Made by a program: the position numbers and the translations under genes. From NCBI GenBank assembly GCA_000442015.1, contig KE561016.1:1-28026 (forward strand): 28,026 nucleotides of DNA, read 5' to 3'. Of this stretch, positions 10,648 to 20,772 are shown in pieces. Under the pieces are notes generated by a model. It did not search any database, was not told the origin of the DNA, and worked only from the letters and a program-made list of their open reading frames with translations. The DNA is from Rozella allomycis CSF55. Its lineage: Eukaryota > Rozellomycota. The stretch's first letter is position 1. Each line of letters opens with the position of its first letter.

Positions 10648-11949
10648 ATGGATTTTGAAAGGTTATTTAATTCACATCCCTCCTTTTTCGAAACCAAAAA
10701 GAATTCAGAAAAAATAATAGGGATTATTGGCGGAGGAATCGCTGGATTGGCGTTGGCGATAGCACTTCAAAAGCACAAAATCAGATCGGTGGTATTCGAA
10801 AAAGACGAATCTTTTGATTCCAGGCACCAAGGATATGGCTTAACTATGCAACAAGGTGGAAGAGCACTCAAAACATTAGGACTATCTCAGAATATAGCCG
10901 AAAATTCGGTTTCATCACATGGCCACTTTGTCTTTGACAGTGAGGGCTACGTGATTTTGTACTGGATGCCTGAAGAAAAGAAAGAAAGAGAAGATAGTTG
11001 GACTTCAGGTCGCAACTGTCATATCAGTAGACAGAATTTAAGACATATTTTATTGGACGCTCTAGATCCTGACTACACCAATGTCGTATGGAACTCAAAG
11101 TTGCATCATTTTGTCGAAAAGGAAGAATTAGTGGAGTTATGGTTTAAGGATTGCGATAGTGAAATTACAGTAAATGCTCTTGCCGGCTGTGATGGGATTT
11201 ACTCCAAAGTCCGAAAGAACATTCTAGGAGATGATTTGTCCTTTTTAGGCGTGTTTGTTATGCTTGGAATATTTGATAATTCAAAGTTTTCTCTTTGCCA
11301 GGATAGAGTAATTCAAATGTCGAATGGAAGCACGAGAGTTTTTGCCATGCCATACGATAAAACTAGGTGGATGTGGCAGTTATCGTTTCCTTATGACTAC
11401 GACGCTAGCATATCGCTTTCTTCTTCTGGTTCTTTAATGTTAAAAGAAACAGCGTTGGAACTATGTAAAGATTTCGCCAACCCCTTTCTAAACATGATAG
11501 AAGAAACATCAATTGACCTAATTACAGGATATCCTGTTTATGATAGAGATCCCTTACAAGCAGTATTAAAGGAGAATTCTTTGATTACACTTCTTGGTGA
11601 CGCCGCTCATCCAATGTCTCCATTCAAAGGACAAGGTGCTAATCAAGCGCTTCTCGATGCTGTAATATTGGCCGACGAAATAAAGAAGAATGAAAATCTG
11701 AAAGTTGCAATGAGGAAATATGAAAACAACATGATCGAAAGAACGAAGAATAAGGTATTAGGATCTAGAATGGGAGTGTCTACTTTACACTGCAAAGAAT
11801 TTTTGGATACAGAATATCAACTAGAAAGAAGAGGATTCGGGAACTCCAATTCTGCTATTGAATTAATCAACTCGATCAGAGACCAGGGTATTAAATGTGA
11901 CGACGATAGATTTCTAGAATTAATAAAATCAAATAGATTTGTTTCTTAA
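10648..11949 (+). CDS. FAD-dependent aromatic-ring-type monooxygenase
   Basis: This is a group A flavoprotein monooxygenase with the PHBH fold; such enzymes use NAD(P)H and oxygen to hydroxylate aromatic or related substrates, but the substrate here cannot be read from sequence. The dinucleotide-binding motif GIIGGGIAGLALA lies near residue 30 and ends in acidic VVFEKDE. A mid-protein segment reads RNCHISRQNLRHILLDAL, then AGCDGIYSKVRK (the DG motif region). The second FAD motif GDAAHPMSPFKGQGANQAL lies near residue 325. I chose ATG 10648 (433 aa). An in-frame ATG at 10603 adds 15 residues but would leave only 21 bp after the previous stop codon. No intron is visible over 1.3 kb, unlike most conserved neighbours, which may mean recent acquisition or intron loss. 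Its stop codon is 16 bp from that of the convergent E2 gene. Confidence 0.92.
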   Translation: MDFERLFNSHPSFFETKKNSEKIIGIIGGGIAGLALAIALQKHKIRSVVFEKDESFDSRHQGYGLTMQQGGRALKTLGLSQNIAENSVSSHGHFVFDSEGYVILYWMPEEKKEREDSWTSGRNCHISRQNLRHILLDALDPDYTNVVWNSKLHHFVEKEELVELWFKDCDSEITVNALAGCDGIYSKVRKNILGDDLSFLGVFVMLGIFDNSKFSLCQDRVIQMSNGSTRVFAMPYDKTRWMWQLSFPYDYDASISLSSSGSLMLKETALELCKDFANPFLNMIEETSIDLITGYPVYDRDPLQAVLKENSLITLLGDAAHPMSPFKGQGANQALLDAVILADEIKKNENLKVAMRKYENNMIERTKNKVLGSRMGVSTLHCKEFLDTEYQLERRGFGNSNSAIELINSIRDQGIKCDDDRFLELIKSNRFVS

Positions 11950-11965
11950 CGGATAGAATTGTTTA

Positions 11966-13461
11966 TTAGAGCATCAAAGTGATTGGATCCTCCAACAGTC
12001 CTTTTAATGTTTGTAAAAATTTGGCCCCAGTTGCACCATCGACTACTCTGTGATCCGAGCTAAGAGTTAAATTCATAACCTGCTGAGTAGCAAATGATCC
12101 ACTCTCTTCAACTACCACCCTCTTTTCGGTAGTTCCTACTGCTAAAATACACGCCTGGGGTGGATTAATAATCGCAGTGAAATTCTTTATTCCAAACATT
12201 CCAAGATTAGAAATAGTGAATGAACCACCCTGGCTTAAGTTGTATATTTCAATTTACTTGAAATTCATGTGGTTGCAATTTATTTGCTTTTGCCTTCCCT
12301 GCCAATTCTTTCATTTCATTAGAAATAGTAGCGATTCCTTTGCAACACGCATTCTTTATTATTGGCGTAATAAGCCCAGTTTCAGTTGATACAGCAATGC
12401 TTATATCAGCGTTTTTATATCTCTACAAATAGAAACCTATTTTTTACTGCCTAATGAAGTCTTTCTGCCATGAAGAATTGACATGTGGGTGCTGTTTTAA
12501 AGCAGATGCACAAGCTTTGATAATGAAATCATTAACAGACAATTTATATTGCTGTTGAGACTTTGCATTAAGTTTTTCTCTTAATGCCAAAAGGGAATCC
12601 ATTCGAATATCAACGCTCAAATAATAATGGGGAACTTGGGATTTTGACTCTGTTAATCTTTGCGCGATAACCTTCCTTGGGACAATTAAATATTATTTAC
12701 TTTTCGCATGTTGGTCAGAGGAATGTCAATAAAGAGGTTTGTGCTCTGTGCTGATGCAACCGCTTGAACGTTCTGAGTACTTTCCTTTGGACCTTTCATT
12801 GCTACTAGATCATTTTACTAAAATTTTGAACGTCCCATTTGGTGATTCTGTTTTTAGGTCCAGTTCCTTGAACCAAATTAAGATCAATTCCCTTCTCTTT
12901 GGCCATCATTCGAGCAACAGGACTGGCTAGTAATCTTTCTCCTTCTTTTGCTTCAGCAACGTCTGCTTTTTTCTCAATGATACTTTCATTTTTCTGTGTT
13001 TCAATGACTGGCTTTGGAGTCACAACTTTTTTAGCCTCTGCCGGTTTAGTTTCAACAGTAAAATCCTTGAAACTATCCAAGTCTTCCTTATTCTCAGCAA
13101 GTACTGCTAATGGCTATGAAATGAAGGTGGAAGATTTACTTTGGAAATAGGAACATCCTTTGTTCCTTCCTGTACCAATACTTTGACCAAAAATCCTTCT
13201 TCTTGGCATTCAAAATCAATTTGGGCCTTGTCAGTTTCAACTTCAGCTATAACATCTCCCGGATTTACAGCGTCTCCGATTTTCTTTTTCCAACTTACTA
13301 GGTTTCCCTGGGTCATTGTGGGGGACAATGCTGGCATTTTAATAACAACATGTGGTGGATACGCTACCTGTAAACTCTTGAGTTAATTTACTGGAAAAAA
13401 ATCGAAGGCAAAATTGTCTTGGAAATGAGGCAAGCTGGGAACAAGGTCTAATCAAAATCAT
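11966..13461 (-). CDS. DLAT: Pyruvate dehydrogenase E2, dihydrolipoamide acetyltransferase
   Basis: This is the core of the mitochondrial pyruvate dehydrogenase complex, transferring acetyl from lipoyl-lysine to CoA. The spliced product is 443 residues. It begins with a basic, Phe-rich mitochondrial presequence ([20 protein letters not shown]). A single lipoyl domain follows, with KMPALSPTM and the lipoyl-lysine motif EVETDKAQ. The E3/E1-binding domain is [18 protein letters not shown], and the catalytic domain carries [23 protein letters not shown] and the active-site HRVVDG. Six introns of 26-29 nt are inferred: 13364-13391, 13114-13139, 12793-12818, 12672-12700, 12421-12447 and 12230-12257. 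Each removal recreates family motifs, for example DVPISK-PLAVLAE and [10 protein letters not shown]. The one at 12421 uses a GAG acceptor. A lone lipoyl domain is typical of fungal E2. The start is supported by the presequence. Confidence 0.96.
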
Positions 13462-13673
13462 CAACTTTACAAGGGTTTTAACGTATACGAATACTCGCGT
13501 ATATATTATGTCTCACAGTATAAAATGATTATACGTCAATGAAAAGGTTAAAGGCTTGATTCTATAAATATGATCCTCCAACGGGCTAAAAATAGAAACC
13601 AAATGAATCGATATGATTGGTTCAAGAGTCACAGGACTGTAGTTCAAGTAGGGGGTGTTAGATCTTTTTAATT

Positions 13674-14168
13674 ATGAACATCAATATCAATGTTTTAATC
13701 TTTTTTATTTTGGCACATGTTCTGACTCAAGATACCGATCTATCAAATATCCCGGACATTTCGCCATCAACAACTAAAGTGACACCTTCACCATCGAATA
13801 CTTTTACCACAACAAATACAAAAACTTTAAGACCAACGACAACATCGGTTCCTGCGCAGCGGTTAAGCCCACAAAAGAAACCATCTATTCGTAACGCAAC
13901 AAGCACAATGACAAGTCAACAAGATCAATCATTGCAGACATCTGTCTCCCAAAAAGTCATCAACGATGGAAATTTAAAGATTAGAAATGCACCGATAAAA
14001 GCATATAGCAGTGAAAATACGACACAGCCCGATATACTAATGATAGCTTCTATTTGTGGCGGTATTCTGCTGTTCATTATGATTGGTACTGCAATCATTG
14101 TTAAGCGGAAAAAGGAAGCGGCCAGGCGAGAAATGATGAGTGGGATGAAGACAGTTTACAGAATATAA
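13674..14168 (+). CDS. Small Ser/Thr-rich single-pass membrane protein
   Basis: Not a family I can name. It is 164 residues with a clear N-terminal signal peptide (MNININVLIFFILAHVLTQ). An ectodomain of about 100 residues rich in Ser, Thr and Pro follows (TTKVTPSPSNTFTTTNTKTL), likely O-glycosylated. One transmembrane helix (ILMIASICGGILLFIMIGTAIIV) is followed by a basic stop-transfer tail KRKKEAARREMM. The layout resembles mucin-like wall sensors and adhesion stalks, but no cysteine-rich WSC domain is present. No intron is evident. It lies 212 bp from the divergent E2 gene. Confidence 0.75.
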   Translation: MNININVLIFFILAHVLTQDTDLSNIPDISPSTTKVTPSPSNTFTTTNTKTLRPTTTSVPAQRLSPQKKPSIRNATSTMTSQQDQSLQTSVSQKVINDGNLKIRNAPIKAYSSENTTQPDILMIASICGGILLFIMIGTAIIVKRKKEAARREMMSGMKTVYRI

Positions 14169-14285
14169 CCATTTTAGAGTGACCATTTCCGAGTCACAAA
14201 AAATATTATACATTATCAATAAACTATTCTATGCCATCAATTAATGTATATTCGAACTTGGTCGTAAGATTTTGTAATTTCCAGA

Positions 14286-16239
14286 ATGAAAAGAACTCAT
14301 TCTCCAGGCAAAGGCTTTCAAACACCGAGTATTGTAAAGAAAATTCACAGTGACTTTGAACGATTTATTTCAGATACCCCAACAGTTTCGAGCACACCTA
14401 CGAGAAGGCTTCTATTTCAGTCGCCCGATGATGAATCTAAAAGAAAGATGAGAGAGTATGAAACGGAAAAAGTAACGCTGGAGAATAAAATTAAGATATT
14501 GGAAAAGACTATAAATGACAAGAATAATGTTATAAAGGAGCTAGGAAAAGATAGATCACTCTTGATTTGCAATAATGATGACAATGAATCTAAGATTAAA
14601 CAATTAAGCGATATAATTGAGAAGAGAGAAAAAGAAAGTATAGAAATTGAAAGAAATCTGAATTCACAGATTTCTGCATTAAAGGATGAAATGGTTGAAA
14701 AGAGCGAATCACTTGAAGGAAAAATACGAGTTTTGGAAAAGATGCTTTCTAAAGAAAAAGAAATATCGAAAGAATTTGAAGAAAAATGCAATGAGCTTCA
14801 AACAAATCTACTTGTGCAAAGTAAACAAAATGAATTGTTGAAAGCGCAACAAAATGAAAAAAGAAAGAGCTTTGTAATTGAGAATCCAGTCGACAAGCAA
14901 TTTGAATCAAAAGAATATGAAATACTTCGGAAATCCCTTGGTGGTAAATAATCTGAGTTAGTTTGAATAGAATACACAAAGGAAATAGAAAGTTTAAAGA
15001 AGCGACTTGAAGAATCGCAAAAAGTTCAAACTGTTTATCAAGATTTACAAAACGAAAATCAAATTTTAAAAGAAAAAGTTTTCTCGTTTGAAAATCAAAT
15101 GAAATTCAACAAACAAATCCAATCGAAGTTATTAGAGACAGAAGTTGAATTAGAATCTACAAAGAAATTGCTCGAAGATAAAAATATGAACAAAAAGGAA
15201 GATTCAGAATTGCTTGGAAGCCTCAATGAAATTCAATTGAGGTTGATTGAGGAAACAGATAAAAATGGAAGTTTGCTTGTAAGAGTGAAAGAATTGGAAT
15301 CAGCAATACTTGAAAAAGATTCCAANNNNNNNNNNNNNNNNNNNNNNNNNNNNNNNNNNNNNNNNNNNNNNNNNNNNNNNNNNNNNNNNNNNNNNNNNNN
15401 NNNTCAATCAAGGAAAGCGAAAGACGCGCGAATTTATTTCAAAGAGAAATTTCAATGTTAAAATCTCTTGTTGTAAATTTATTCTGTTTTCAATAATTAG
15501 GAAAGCTACGAGCATGAAATTGAAAATCAGAAAGACCTTCAGACATTAAAAGCACAAAATGAAGAATTAAAGTTAGAAAACACTAAACTTAAAAACGAAC
15601 GAAACAATGCTGAATCATCATTGGCGTTGATGGAAAACAAGATTGGGGCTGGCGACTACGATCCTCTAAAGACAAGGGTATGAATCAAAATTTAAATAAA
15701 TGTTTTAGATTCTTCATTTAAAAGAAAATCCCGAGTTTAAAGCATATTCACATATGCGCAACCAACTTAATCTTTTAAGGACCGAGAATGAGAGGCTATT
15801 GTCGAAAGACTCGAACCCTACCATGAGTGTCCCTGAAGAGTCCCTTAAGCGGCTTGAAGAAGAAATTAAATCTTTATCCCAGAAATTGAATGATGCTGAA
15901 ACTAGAAATCTAAGACTAAAACAAGTATTCATATCGCCTGTTGCAACAAAGGTTTTCAAGGACAAAATAACTGAATTCAGAGAAATAGTTTATTCTCTTT
16001 TTGGTTATAAACTTGATTTTACGAATTCCATTCAACTGTTGTCCATGTACGCTTTCAATGAAGACGATGTAATCAAATTCAATAGAAACAGTGATGGAAC
16101 TTTGACGCTTGTTGAAACACCGTTTATTTCATCATACAAACAAGAAATAAATATGTATTTGAATAGAGTAAATGCCATACCTGCATTCCTCTGTGTAATC
16201 ACACTCTCTCTTTGGGAAAAATCAACAATTGCTTTTTGA
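14286..16239 (+). CDS. MAD1: Spindle assembly checkpoint protein MAD1
   Basis: MAD1 recruits MAD2 to unattached kinetochores and templates its conversion. The protein is mostly coiled coil after a basic, Ser/Thr-rich N-terminus (TPSIVKKIHSDFERF, SSTPTRRLLFQSP). The family-specific segment DYDPLKTR-ILHLKENPEFKA precedes the C-terminal domain. That domain has the Bub1-binding RLK motif (NLRLKQVF), then KITEFREIVYSLFGYKLDF, and ends AIPAFLCVITLSLWE. Introns removed are 14944-14970, 15473-15500 and 15678-15708 (27, 28, 31 nt). A further stopless 27-nt intron is likely at 15925-15951. A 78-base run of N (15326-15403) lies in the coiled coil and does not preserve frame, so its length is nominal. 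The MAD2-binding motif is not identified and may lie in the missing part. Confidence 0.92.
15326..15403. other. Assembly gap, 78 N
   Basis: A run of 78 unknown bases lies inside the MAD1 coiled coil. The open frames on each side are not in register across 78 bases, so the true gap length differs, or an intron lies in it. Confidence 0.95.
15925..15951 (+). other. Probable stopless 27-nt intron inside the MAD1 frame
   Basis: The segment starts GTATTCATATCG and ends CAACAAAG. It is 27 nt, in phase 0, with no in-frame stop, so translation can run through it, inserting VFISPVATK between RLKQ and VFKDKITEFRE. In MAD1 proteins the RLK motif runs directly into a helix of the type RLKEVFxxKIQEFR, with no room for nine residues. 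Removing the segment restores RLKQVFKDKITEFREIVYSL. Its length, GTA start and AAG end match the other introns here. Confidence 0.8.
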
Positions 16240-16500
16240 TACGCATTCAATGAGAAGATATCAACAATTGAAGAAATAAATAAATAATTCTTTATGATAA
16301 TGAATTTTAATGCCTTTTGGGATCCATTATGTAACTTAGTTCTTAGCCTATTAAAACATTAACTAACAGGCTTTATGCTTTTGATTTGTTCTTGATATGC
16401 TTCAAATCGATGCCCCTTTCTAAATAAAATGATCCATTGACAGACTTATCATTGACTTTAAATAGATGTTGATCTTTGTTTTATACCTCCTGCGCCACAT

Positions 16501-18495
16501 ATGGACCACTCTGCAGCACTACAAATCGTCCAGCAAAAGATTGAAAATGTTGTTCTAAAAAATCCTCCTTATCAATGCATTAGTGAAGAACAGAAAGCGG
16601 AGCTCCTGGCTGAATTCAAGACCAGAGAGAAGTGGTTGCTAGAAATGATCCAAACACCAGCAACTGTACAAGGTAAAAAAATCGTTTCGTCTAGTTTAAG
16701 GTGACAAAAGACGGCTATCGCATGATTTGAGTGAGGGAATCAAGAAACGCAAGGGGTCCATTTCTAAACCACTACTTGACACTAATGGAAGTGATTTTGT
16801 GTTTTCAGGTAGGGATCGGTCGTTTGAAGTTTTTCTGGAATGTACAAGAAAGAGGTACGATGCTTGGGTGCAAAAAAAGACAGATCAAAAACTTCATCCA
16901 CTTCCTTTTCTTGCTGATGGACCGGGCAGTGGTAAGTCAAGGTACGTTCAAGAATTGTCTGTTTCTTTTAAATGTTATGTTGAGCAATCTAATTCAAGTG
17001 ATGATTTCAAGAAGACGATAAAAGAAGCACTTTTCATCAACATCAATTTTGGAAATGATACTACATACAGCGATGAAGATGTGGAGATCGGAATTGAAAA
17101 GGCTATCTGTCTTCGTGTTCTTCAACAGGTTGATCCAATCAATGGTCGTGCCTTTGTGATGCAGTATGACTCAAAACAAGAGACCGAGAAATTGCTGGCA
17201 TACACTATTCGCAAAGTTTGTGGAGACTACAAATGCCTTGTCTTGGGAATCGATGAAATTAATAAGATTTATTGCATGAACGAGAATGAATTTAAGAAAC
17301 TCTTCACTATTGTTGGTGAAATGTCATGTTCGTCTACAGTGTTCTTCGTCCCTGTTTTAGCTGGAACTGTGATAGGTCCAGTGATGAATACTATTTCTAA
17401 CTCAATGCATCCACCTTGCCATATACCACTCCCACTACTCACACTGGAGTCTTGCAAGAACATACTCAAGACGAAGCTTCCCGAACTAGATGTGACAGAT
17501 GCAAGATTTCTCCAATTAGTTTCTGATATTGGCGGTCATTGTCGGTCGCTTGAGTATCTTTACGATGCGTTGATTGAGTGCAGTGCATCCTTGACTGATT
17601 ATTGGGATAACGTTGGTTTTAAAGTTCGTCAAAGGGTCAAGAAAACCTACGCAGTTAGTAATCCCGCCCTTGGTCGTGCAATAGCATATTCGTTCCTTTC
17701 CATACCAATTGGAGAGCATGACATTGTCTTCAAGGAGACTAAATTTATCGACCTTGAAGAAGCTGGCCTTATAAAACTTGAAACAAAAGGTGAAGTATTT
17801 ATTGTGAGAATACCTTTTGTGTTTGTATGGTGTCATATGCAGCAATACTATGACAATAAGTACTATAAATTATGGACCAATTTGTTGATTGGGAGGGATA
17901 TTGGCTGGCAGGATTGGGAGACCTTCAATCAGTATTACATTGCCTTTCGTCTTTCGTTATATGCCTTTTTAGAGAAAACAACGGTTTTACTCACTGAATT
18001 TTTTAATGGCGCGGTTAATAATTTTCCCGAAGACACAAGTATCATAATCCCACCTTTAGAGAAGATCAAAGTAGTAAAATTGAAACACCGTTATCCTTCC
18101 AAATCATCCAGCTCTTTATGTGATATTGGTACCTGTTTCTTGAATGTTTCTGGTGCCTCTTTTGATGTTGGGGTGTNGGTGCCCCTTTTGATGTTGGGGT
18201 GTGGTTGCAAACGAAAGTTGGAGTCTCGGTTAAAAAGACTTTGTTTGCCTTGCAGATGAAATTTTCAGATAGCAAGAGGCCTTTTAACGATGATCTTGTC
18301 AAAGAGGAGTATAAAAACGTATATGATTCGGTCACAGAGTATTTGGAAACTTCTGATTTTATTTCTATCATGCTATGTCGTAAAGATGGCGAATTTTCAG
18401 AAAACGAACTCCCTGAAAATTCCGCCGTTGTCGCGAACTCAGAATTGCTGGCTTACTTCGGTGATTCATACTACCAGCGACTCAAAAAAGAATAA
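16501..18495 (+). CDS. Crinkler-like P-loop ATPase, second copy type
   Basis: I place this in the Crinkler/RHS-like NTPase group on architecture; its function is unknown. The first exon encodes a helical leader (EEQKAELLAEFKTREKWLLE). After a 28-nt intron (16673-16700) the protein continues with a basic KKRKGS stretch that could be a nuclear signal. The Walker A motif is FLADGPGSGKSRYVQEL and the Walker B CLVLGIDEINK. A sensor-like segment FFVPVLAGTVIGPV is followed by a helical lid region (SDIGGHCRSLEYLYDALIE). Near the C-terminus FALQMKFSD offers a Q-x-K as in some PD-(D/E)xK nuclease-like domains attached to such ATPases. It lacks the FVVP...QFVLGI ending of the gene at 4468-5882, so the two are different subtypes. 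A 25-bp duplicated contig end around N18177 lies in the gene; counted once, the frame is continuous at 646 residues. Confidence 0.72.
18152..18202. repeat. 25-bp duplicated contig ends around an N
   Basis: Bases 18152-18176 and 18178-18202 are the same 25-mer (GGTGCC..TTTTGATGTTGG) with one mismatch (T/C), separated only by N18177. They look like unmerged contig ends. Confidence 0.85.
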
Positions 18496-18656
18496 AATAT
18501 CTTAATAATCTTCCTGAATTTATAAAAGTATATCATTCGAAGACTTCATTGTTTATGGAAAACAAAATAAACCTTGACAATGCTTATGAATATTAGTATT
18601 AAAAAGTTAACTATTTATTACTTATTACTTATTCTGTATACAAAAATGTTTAAATG

Positions 18657-20206
18657 TCAACCAAAGTAGTGTAGATTGATCACACTTTGGCTGGAAGTGG
18701 TATGGCCATGGCTAAAGCACAATGGCAAGTATGGATGAAAAATAAAGGTGTTCAGCTTTTTGAATCTTTGGCCGGGTTTGCTTGTTAGCAATTTAAAACA
18801 CACTTGATTGTCCAATCTTGAACAAAACTTAATTGGATATTCTGAACCTCCTTTTGGCATTTCTATAATAGACACATGTTTTTCATCATAGAAAAATAAA
18901 TCTGCGTCGAAATAAGGGCTTTTGCTCAAGCTTTGAGAGGGGCAGGGAAGATGGGAAGCGCAGATTTTCTTTATTGAACCTGATTCACTTGATAAATATG
19001 GTGAAAATAAAATACTTTGCAAGTTTTGAGTGAGAATATATTTCTCTTTGTCTTTTAAGTTTTTGCCTTTCATACTTATTATTTGACCAATTGGATAACG
19101 GCGGTGTGACATTTTGAATAATGTCATTGTGGCTCTCTAGCAATGCCATTAATTCCTAAACCTAAAAATTCTTATAATTACATGAGAGGAATGATCTAAA
19201 ATTTGTAAAACTGTTGCCGTCATGTGATTGTAGAATAAATACAGCGAAAGCCCAATGTTGCTATCACTTCTGGATGGGATGCATTCAGGTAGAGTAAGCT
19301 TTATAATCAAGTTGTCTTTATCAATAAACTGCACCCTCCAAATAACCAATTTCCTTAACTGATCAAAAATATTGTAAAATCTCATCAAACTACATAACCC
19401 TTCATTATACGCTTTTCTGAAAAGAAAAGTTATCATTTTCTGTTTAATTCCATAGAGAATATCTGGATTAAAATCAGTATCGTTAAACGTCAAATTATCG
19501 TCTTCGTAAACGGTATAACCAATCTCTTTAACTTTAGCCAACCCTCCATCTGGTTTTATCATCATTATGTAAATCAGTTGATGCTGCGACGAAACAATAC
19601 AAATCATGTTATCAAACATATGCACACAAGTCTGATATGATAAGAATATTAGATCAAAAGGAAAGGTCAACCTACCAGTCTCCACGCCATCCTCCATATT
19701 TATACAATGAAAAGTAACATCATCCAAAAGTGTAGTCATTTGAATAGAATTTGGATTCTGATTTGGCGGGCGCACAAACTCTGAGTGTCCAACGGCTGAA
19801 GCTAAAATAAGGTAATGTTCATGGAACAACATAAATTCTTTGCAAATAAGTTGGGAATCAGTGGTTAGTTGAATTCCACTTTTTAATGGGAATAACGTTG
19901 TAAAATTGACCACATTTTCTTCCGATGGATAATGAAAAACATCGTGAATAAACACTGAATGACATGCTTTATCTATCGCAACAATATACTAGAAAAAATG
20001 ATACTCATTGTTACTTTTCCGTCCGGGGAAAACTTCTTGACGCATCTATCAACAGTAGCCACTTCATATGAGGTTTGATTTAGGGGTAGAGAGATGTAGA
20101 CATATTTCTTTCTAATATTTGATAATATTTTTCTATCTTGAATATACCTAAATAAGTTTCTAGGCCTTTTCTGACATGCTGGTATTTGTTCAAGACTGCT
20201 TTGCAT
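18657..20206 (-). CDS. DET1: DET1 homologue (COP10-DDB1-DET1 / CUL4 ligase component)
   Basis: In plants and animals DET1 is a DDB1-associated subunit of CUL4 ubiquitin-ligase complexes that controls transcription and light or stress signalling. The spliced product is 489 residues (human DET1 is about 550). Hallmarks in order: a basic NLFRYIQDR leader; VKKFSPDGKYIVAIDK, the conserved KFSPDGR-type motif; a beta-propeller-like stretch with GRLTFPFDLIFLSYQ and VYEDDNLTFND; FDQLRKLVIWRVQFIDKDN; SPYFDADLFFYDEKHVSIIE; and a C-terminal LNTFIFHPYLPLCFSHGH. Three introns are inferred: 19989-20014, 19156-19181 and 18988-19015 (26, 26, 28 nt). All restore frame and motif continuity. It is convergent with the second Crinkler-like gene across 161 bp. 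DET1 is absent from the common model yeasts, which fits an early-branching lineage. Confidence 0.9.
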
Positions 20207-20529
20207 GTTTGAATTTTCAAATATTTTGGAACCAAAAAGACAGGGATTTCAATTTTTTATTTAATTCATGTTTACTTGCATGATGTACACTAGACTTGAG
20301 ACTTCAAATAGATTAATATAGTCCATTTTCAATATCTTACAAAGCTAACAATATTGATATGAAAAAGACTTGCCAATGGTGTGAATCTATTAGCATTGTA
20401 CTAAATTGTTAATTATTTTCCATGCTTAAGTTTGCAACCAAAGAATTACAGCGAGTATATTGATAGGTTTGTTGGGTCTTTGAACTTCCTTAAATAAAAA
20501 AGACATTTCTCACAAGGCTGTTAACTTGG
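20207..20529. other. Intergenic, no gene seen
   Basis: An AT-rich stretch of 323 bp upstream of DET1 and of the ankyrin remnant. It has no recognisable gene, RNA or repeat. It presumably contains the DET1 promoter. Confidence 0.6.
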
Positions 20530-20772
20530 GTGTCAATGACGATTTCGCCATCAGGCCCGGCTTTCGAGAATGGTCATGCAGATTTTGTCAGACTTTTGCT
20601 TGAAAATGAAGGCCCTAGAGTAGATCCAAATGCAAAAGTCAATTATGCTAATTGCTACTTCAGCGGGCTTCCGAGAACGAGAACGGCCATTCGGATGTTG
20701 TCAAGAGATTCAATAGTAGATCCAAGAGAAATGGACAAGTGTTGGCGTATGCTTGTTGAGCCATTTTATTAA
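20530..20772 (+). pseudogene. Ankyrin-repeat gene remnant
   Basis: The first 30 residues carry one good ankyrin repeat unit of the ENGHADxVRLLLE-xxRVDPNA type (ENGHADFVRLLLENEGPRVD). The next unit is in another frame: around 20670-20715 the alternative frame reads ASENENGHSDVVKRF, a degenerate ENGHSDVVK repeat containing an apparent 6-base duplication (GAGAAC). After that the similarity fades and no further units follow. Ankyrin proteins of this type normally carry many repeats, so this is most likely a decayed fragment of a larger family member. A short functional protein is unlikely, and I found no intron that puts the two units in one frame. Confidence 0.65.

Noticed and set aside
13600-13670. 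A tRNA-like GGTTCAAG element before the small membrane protein
   Set aside because: No acceptor stem or D-arm can be paired around it; I found no convincing tRNA or rRNA gene in the window.
14417-14791. 124-codon minus-strand frame rich in Ser, Phe and Ile
   Set aside because: Antisense shadow of the MAD1 coiled coil, as expected from GAA/AAA codon runs.
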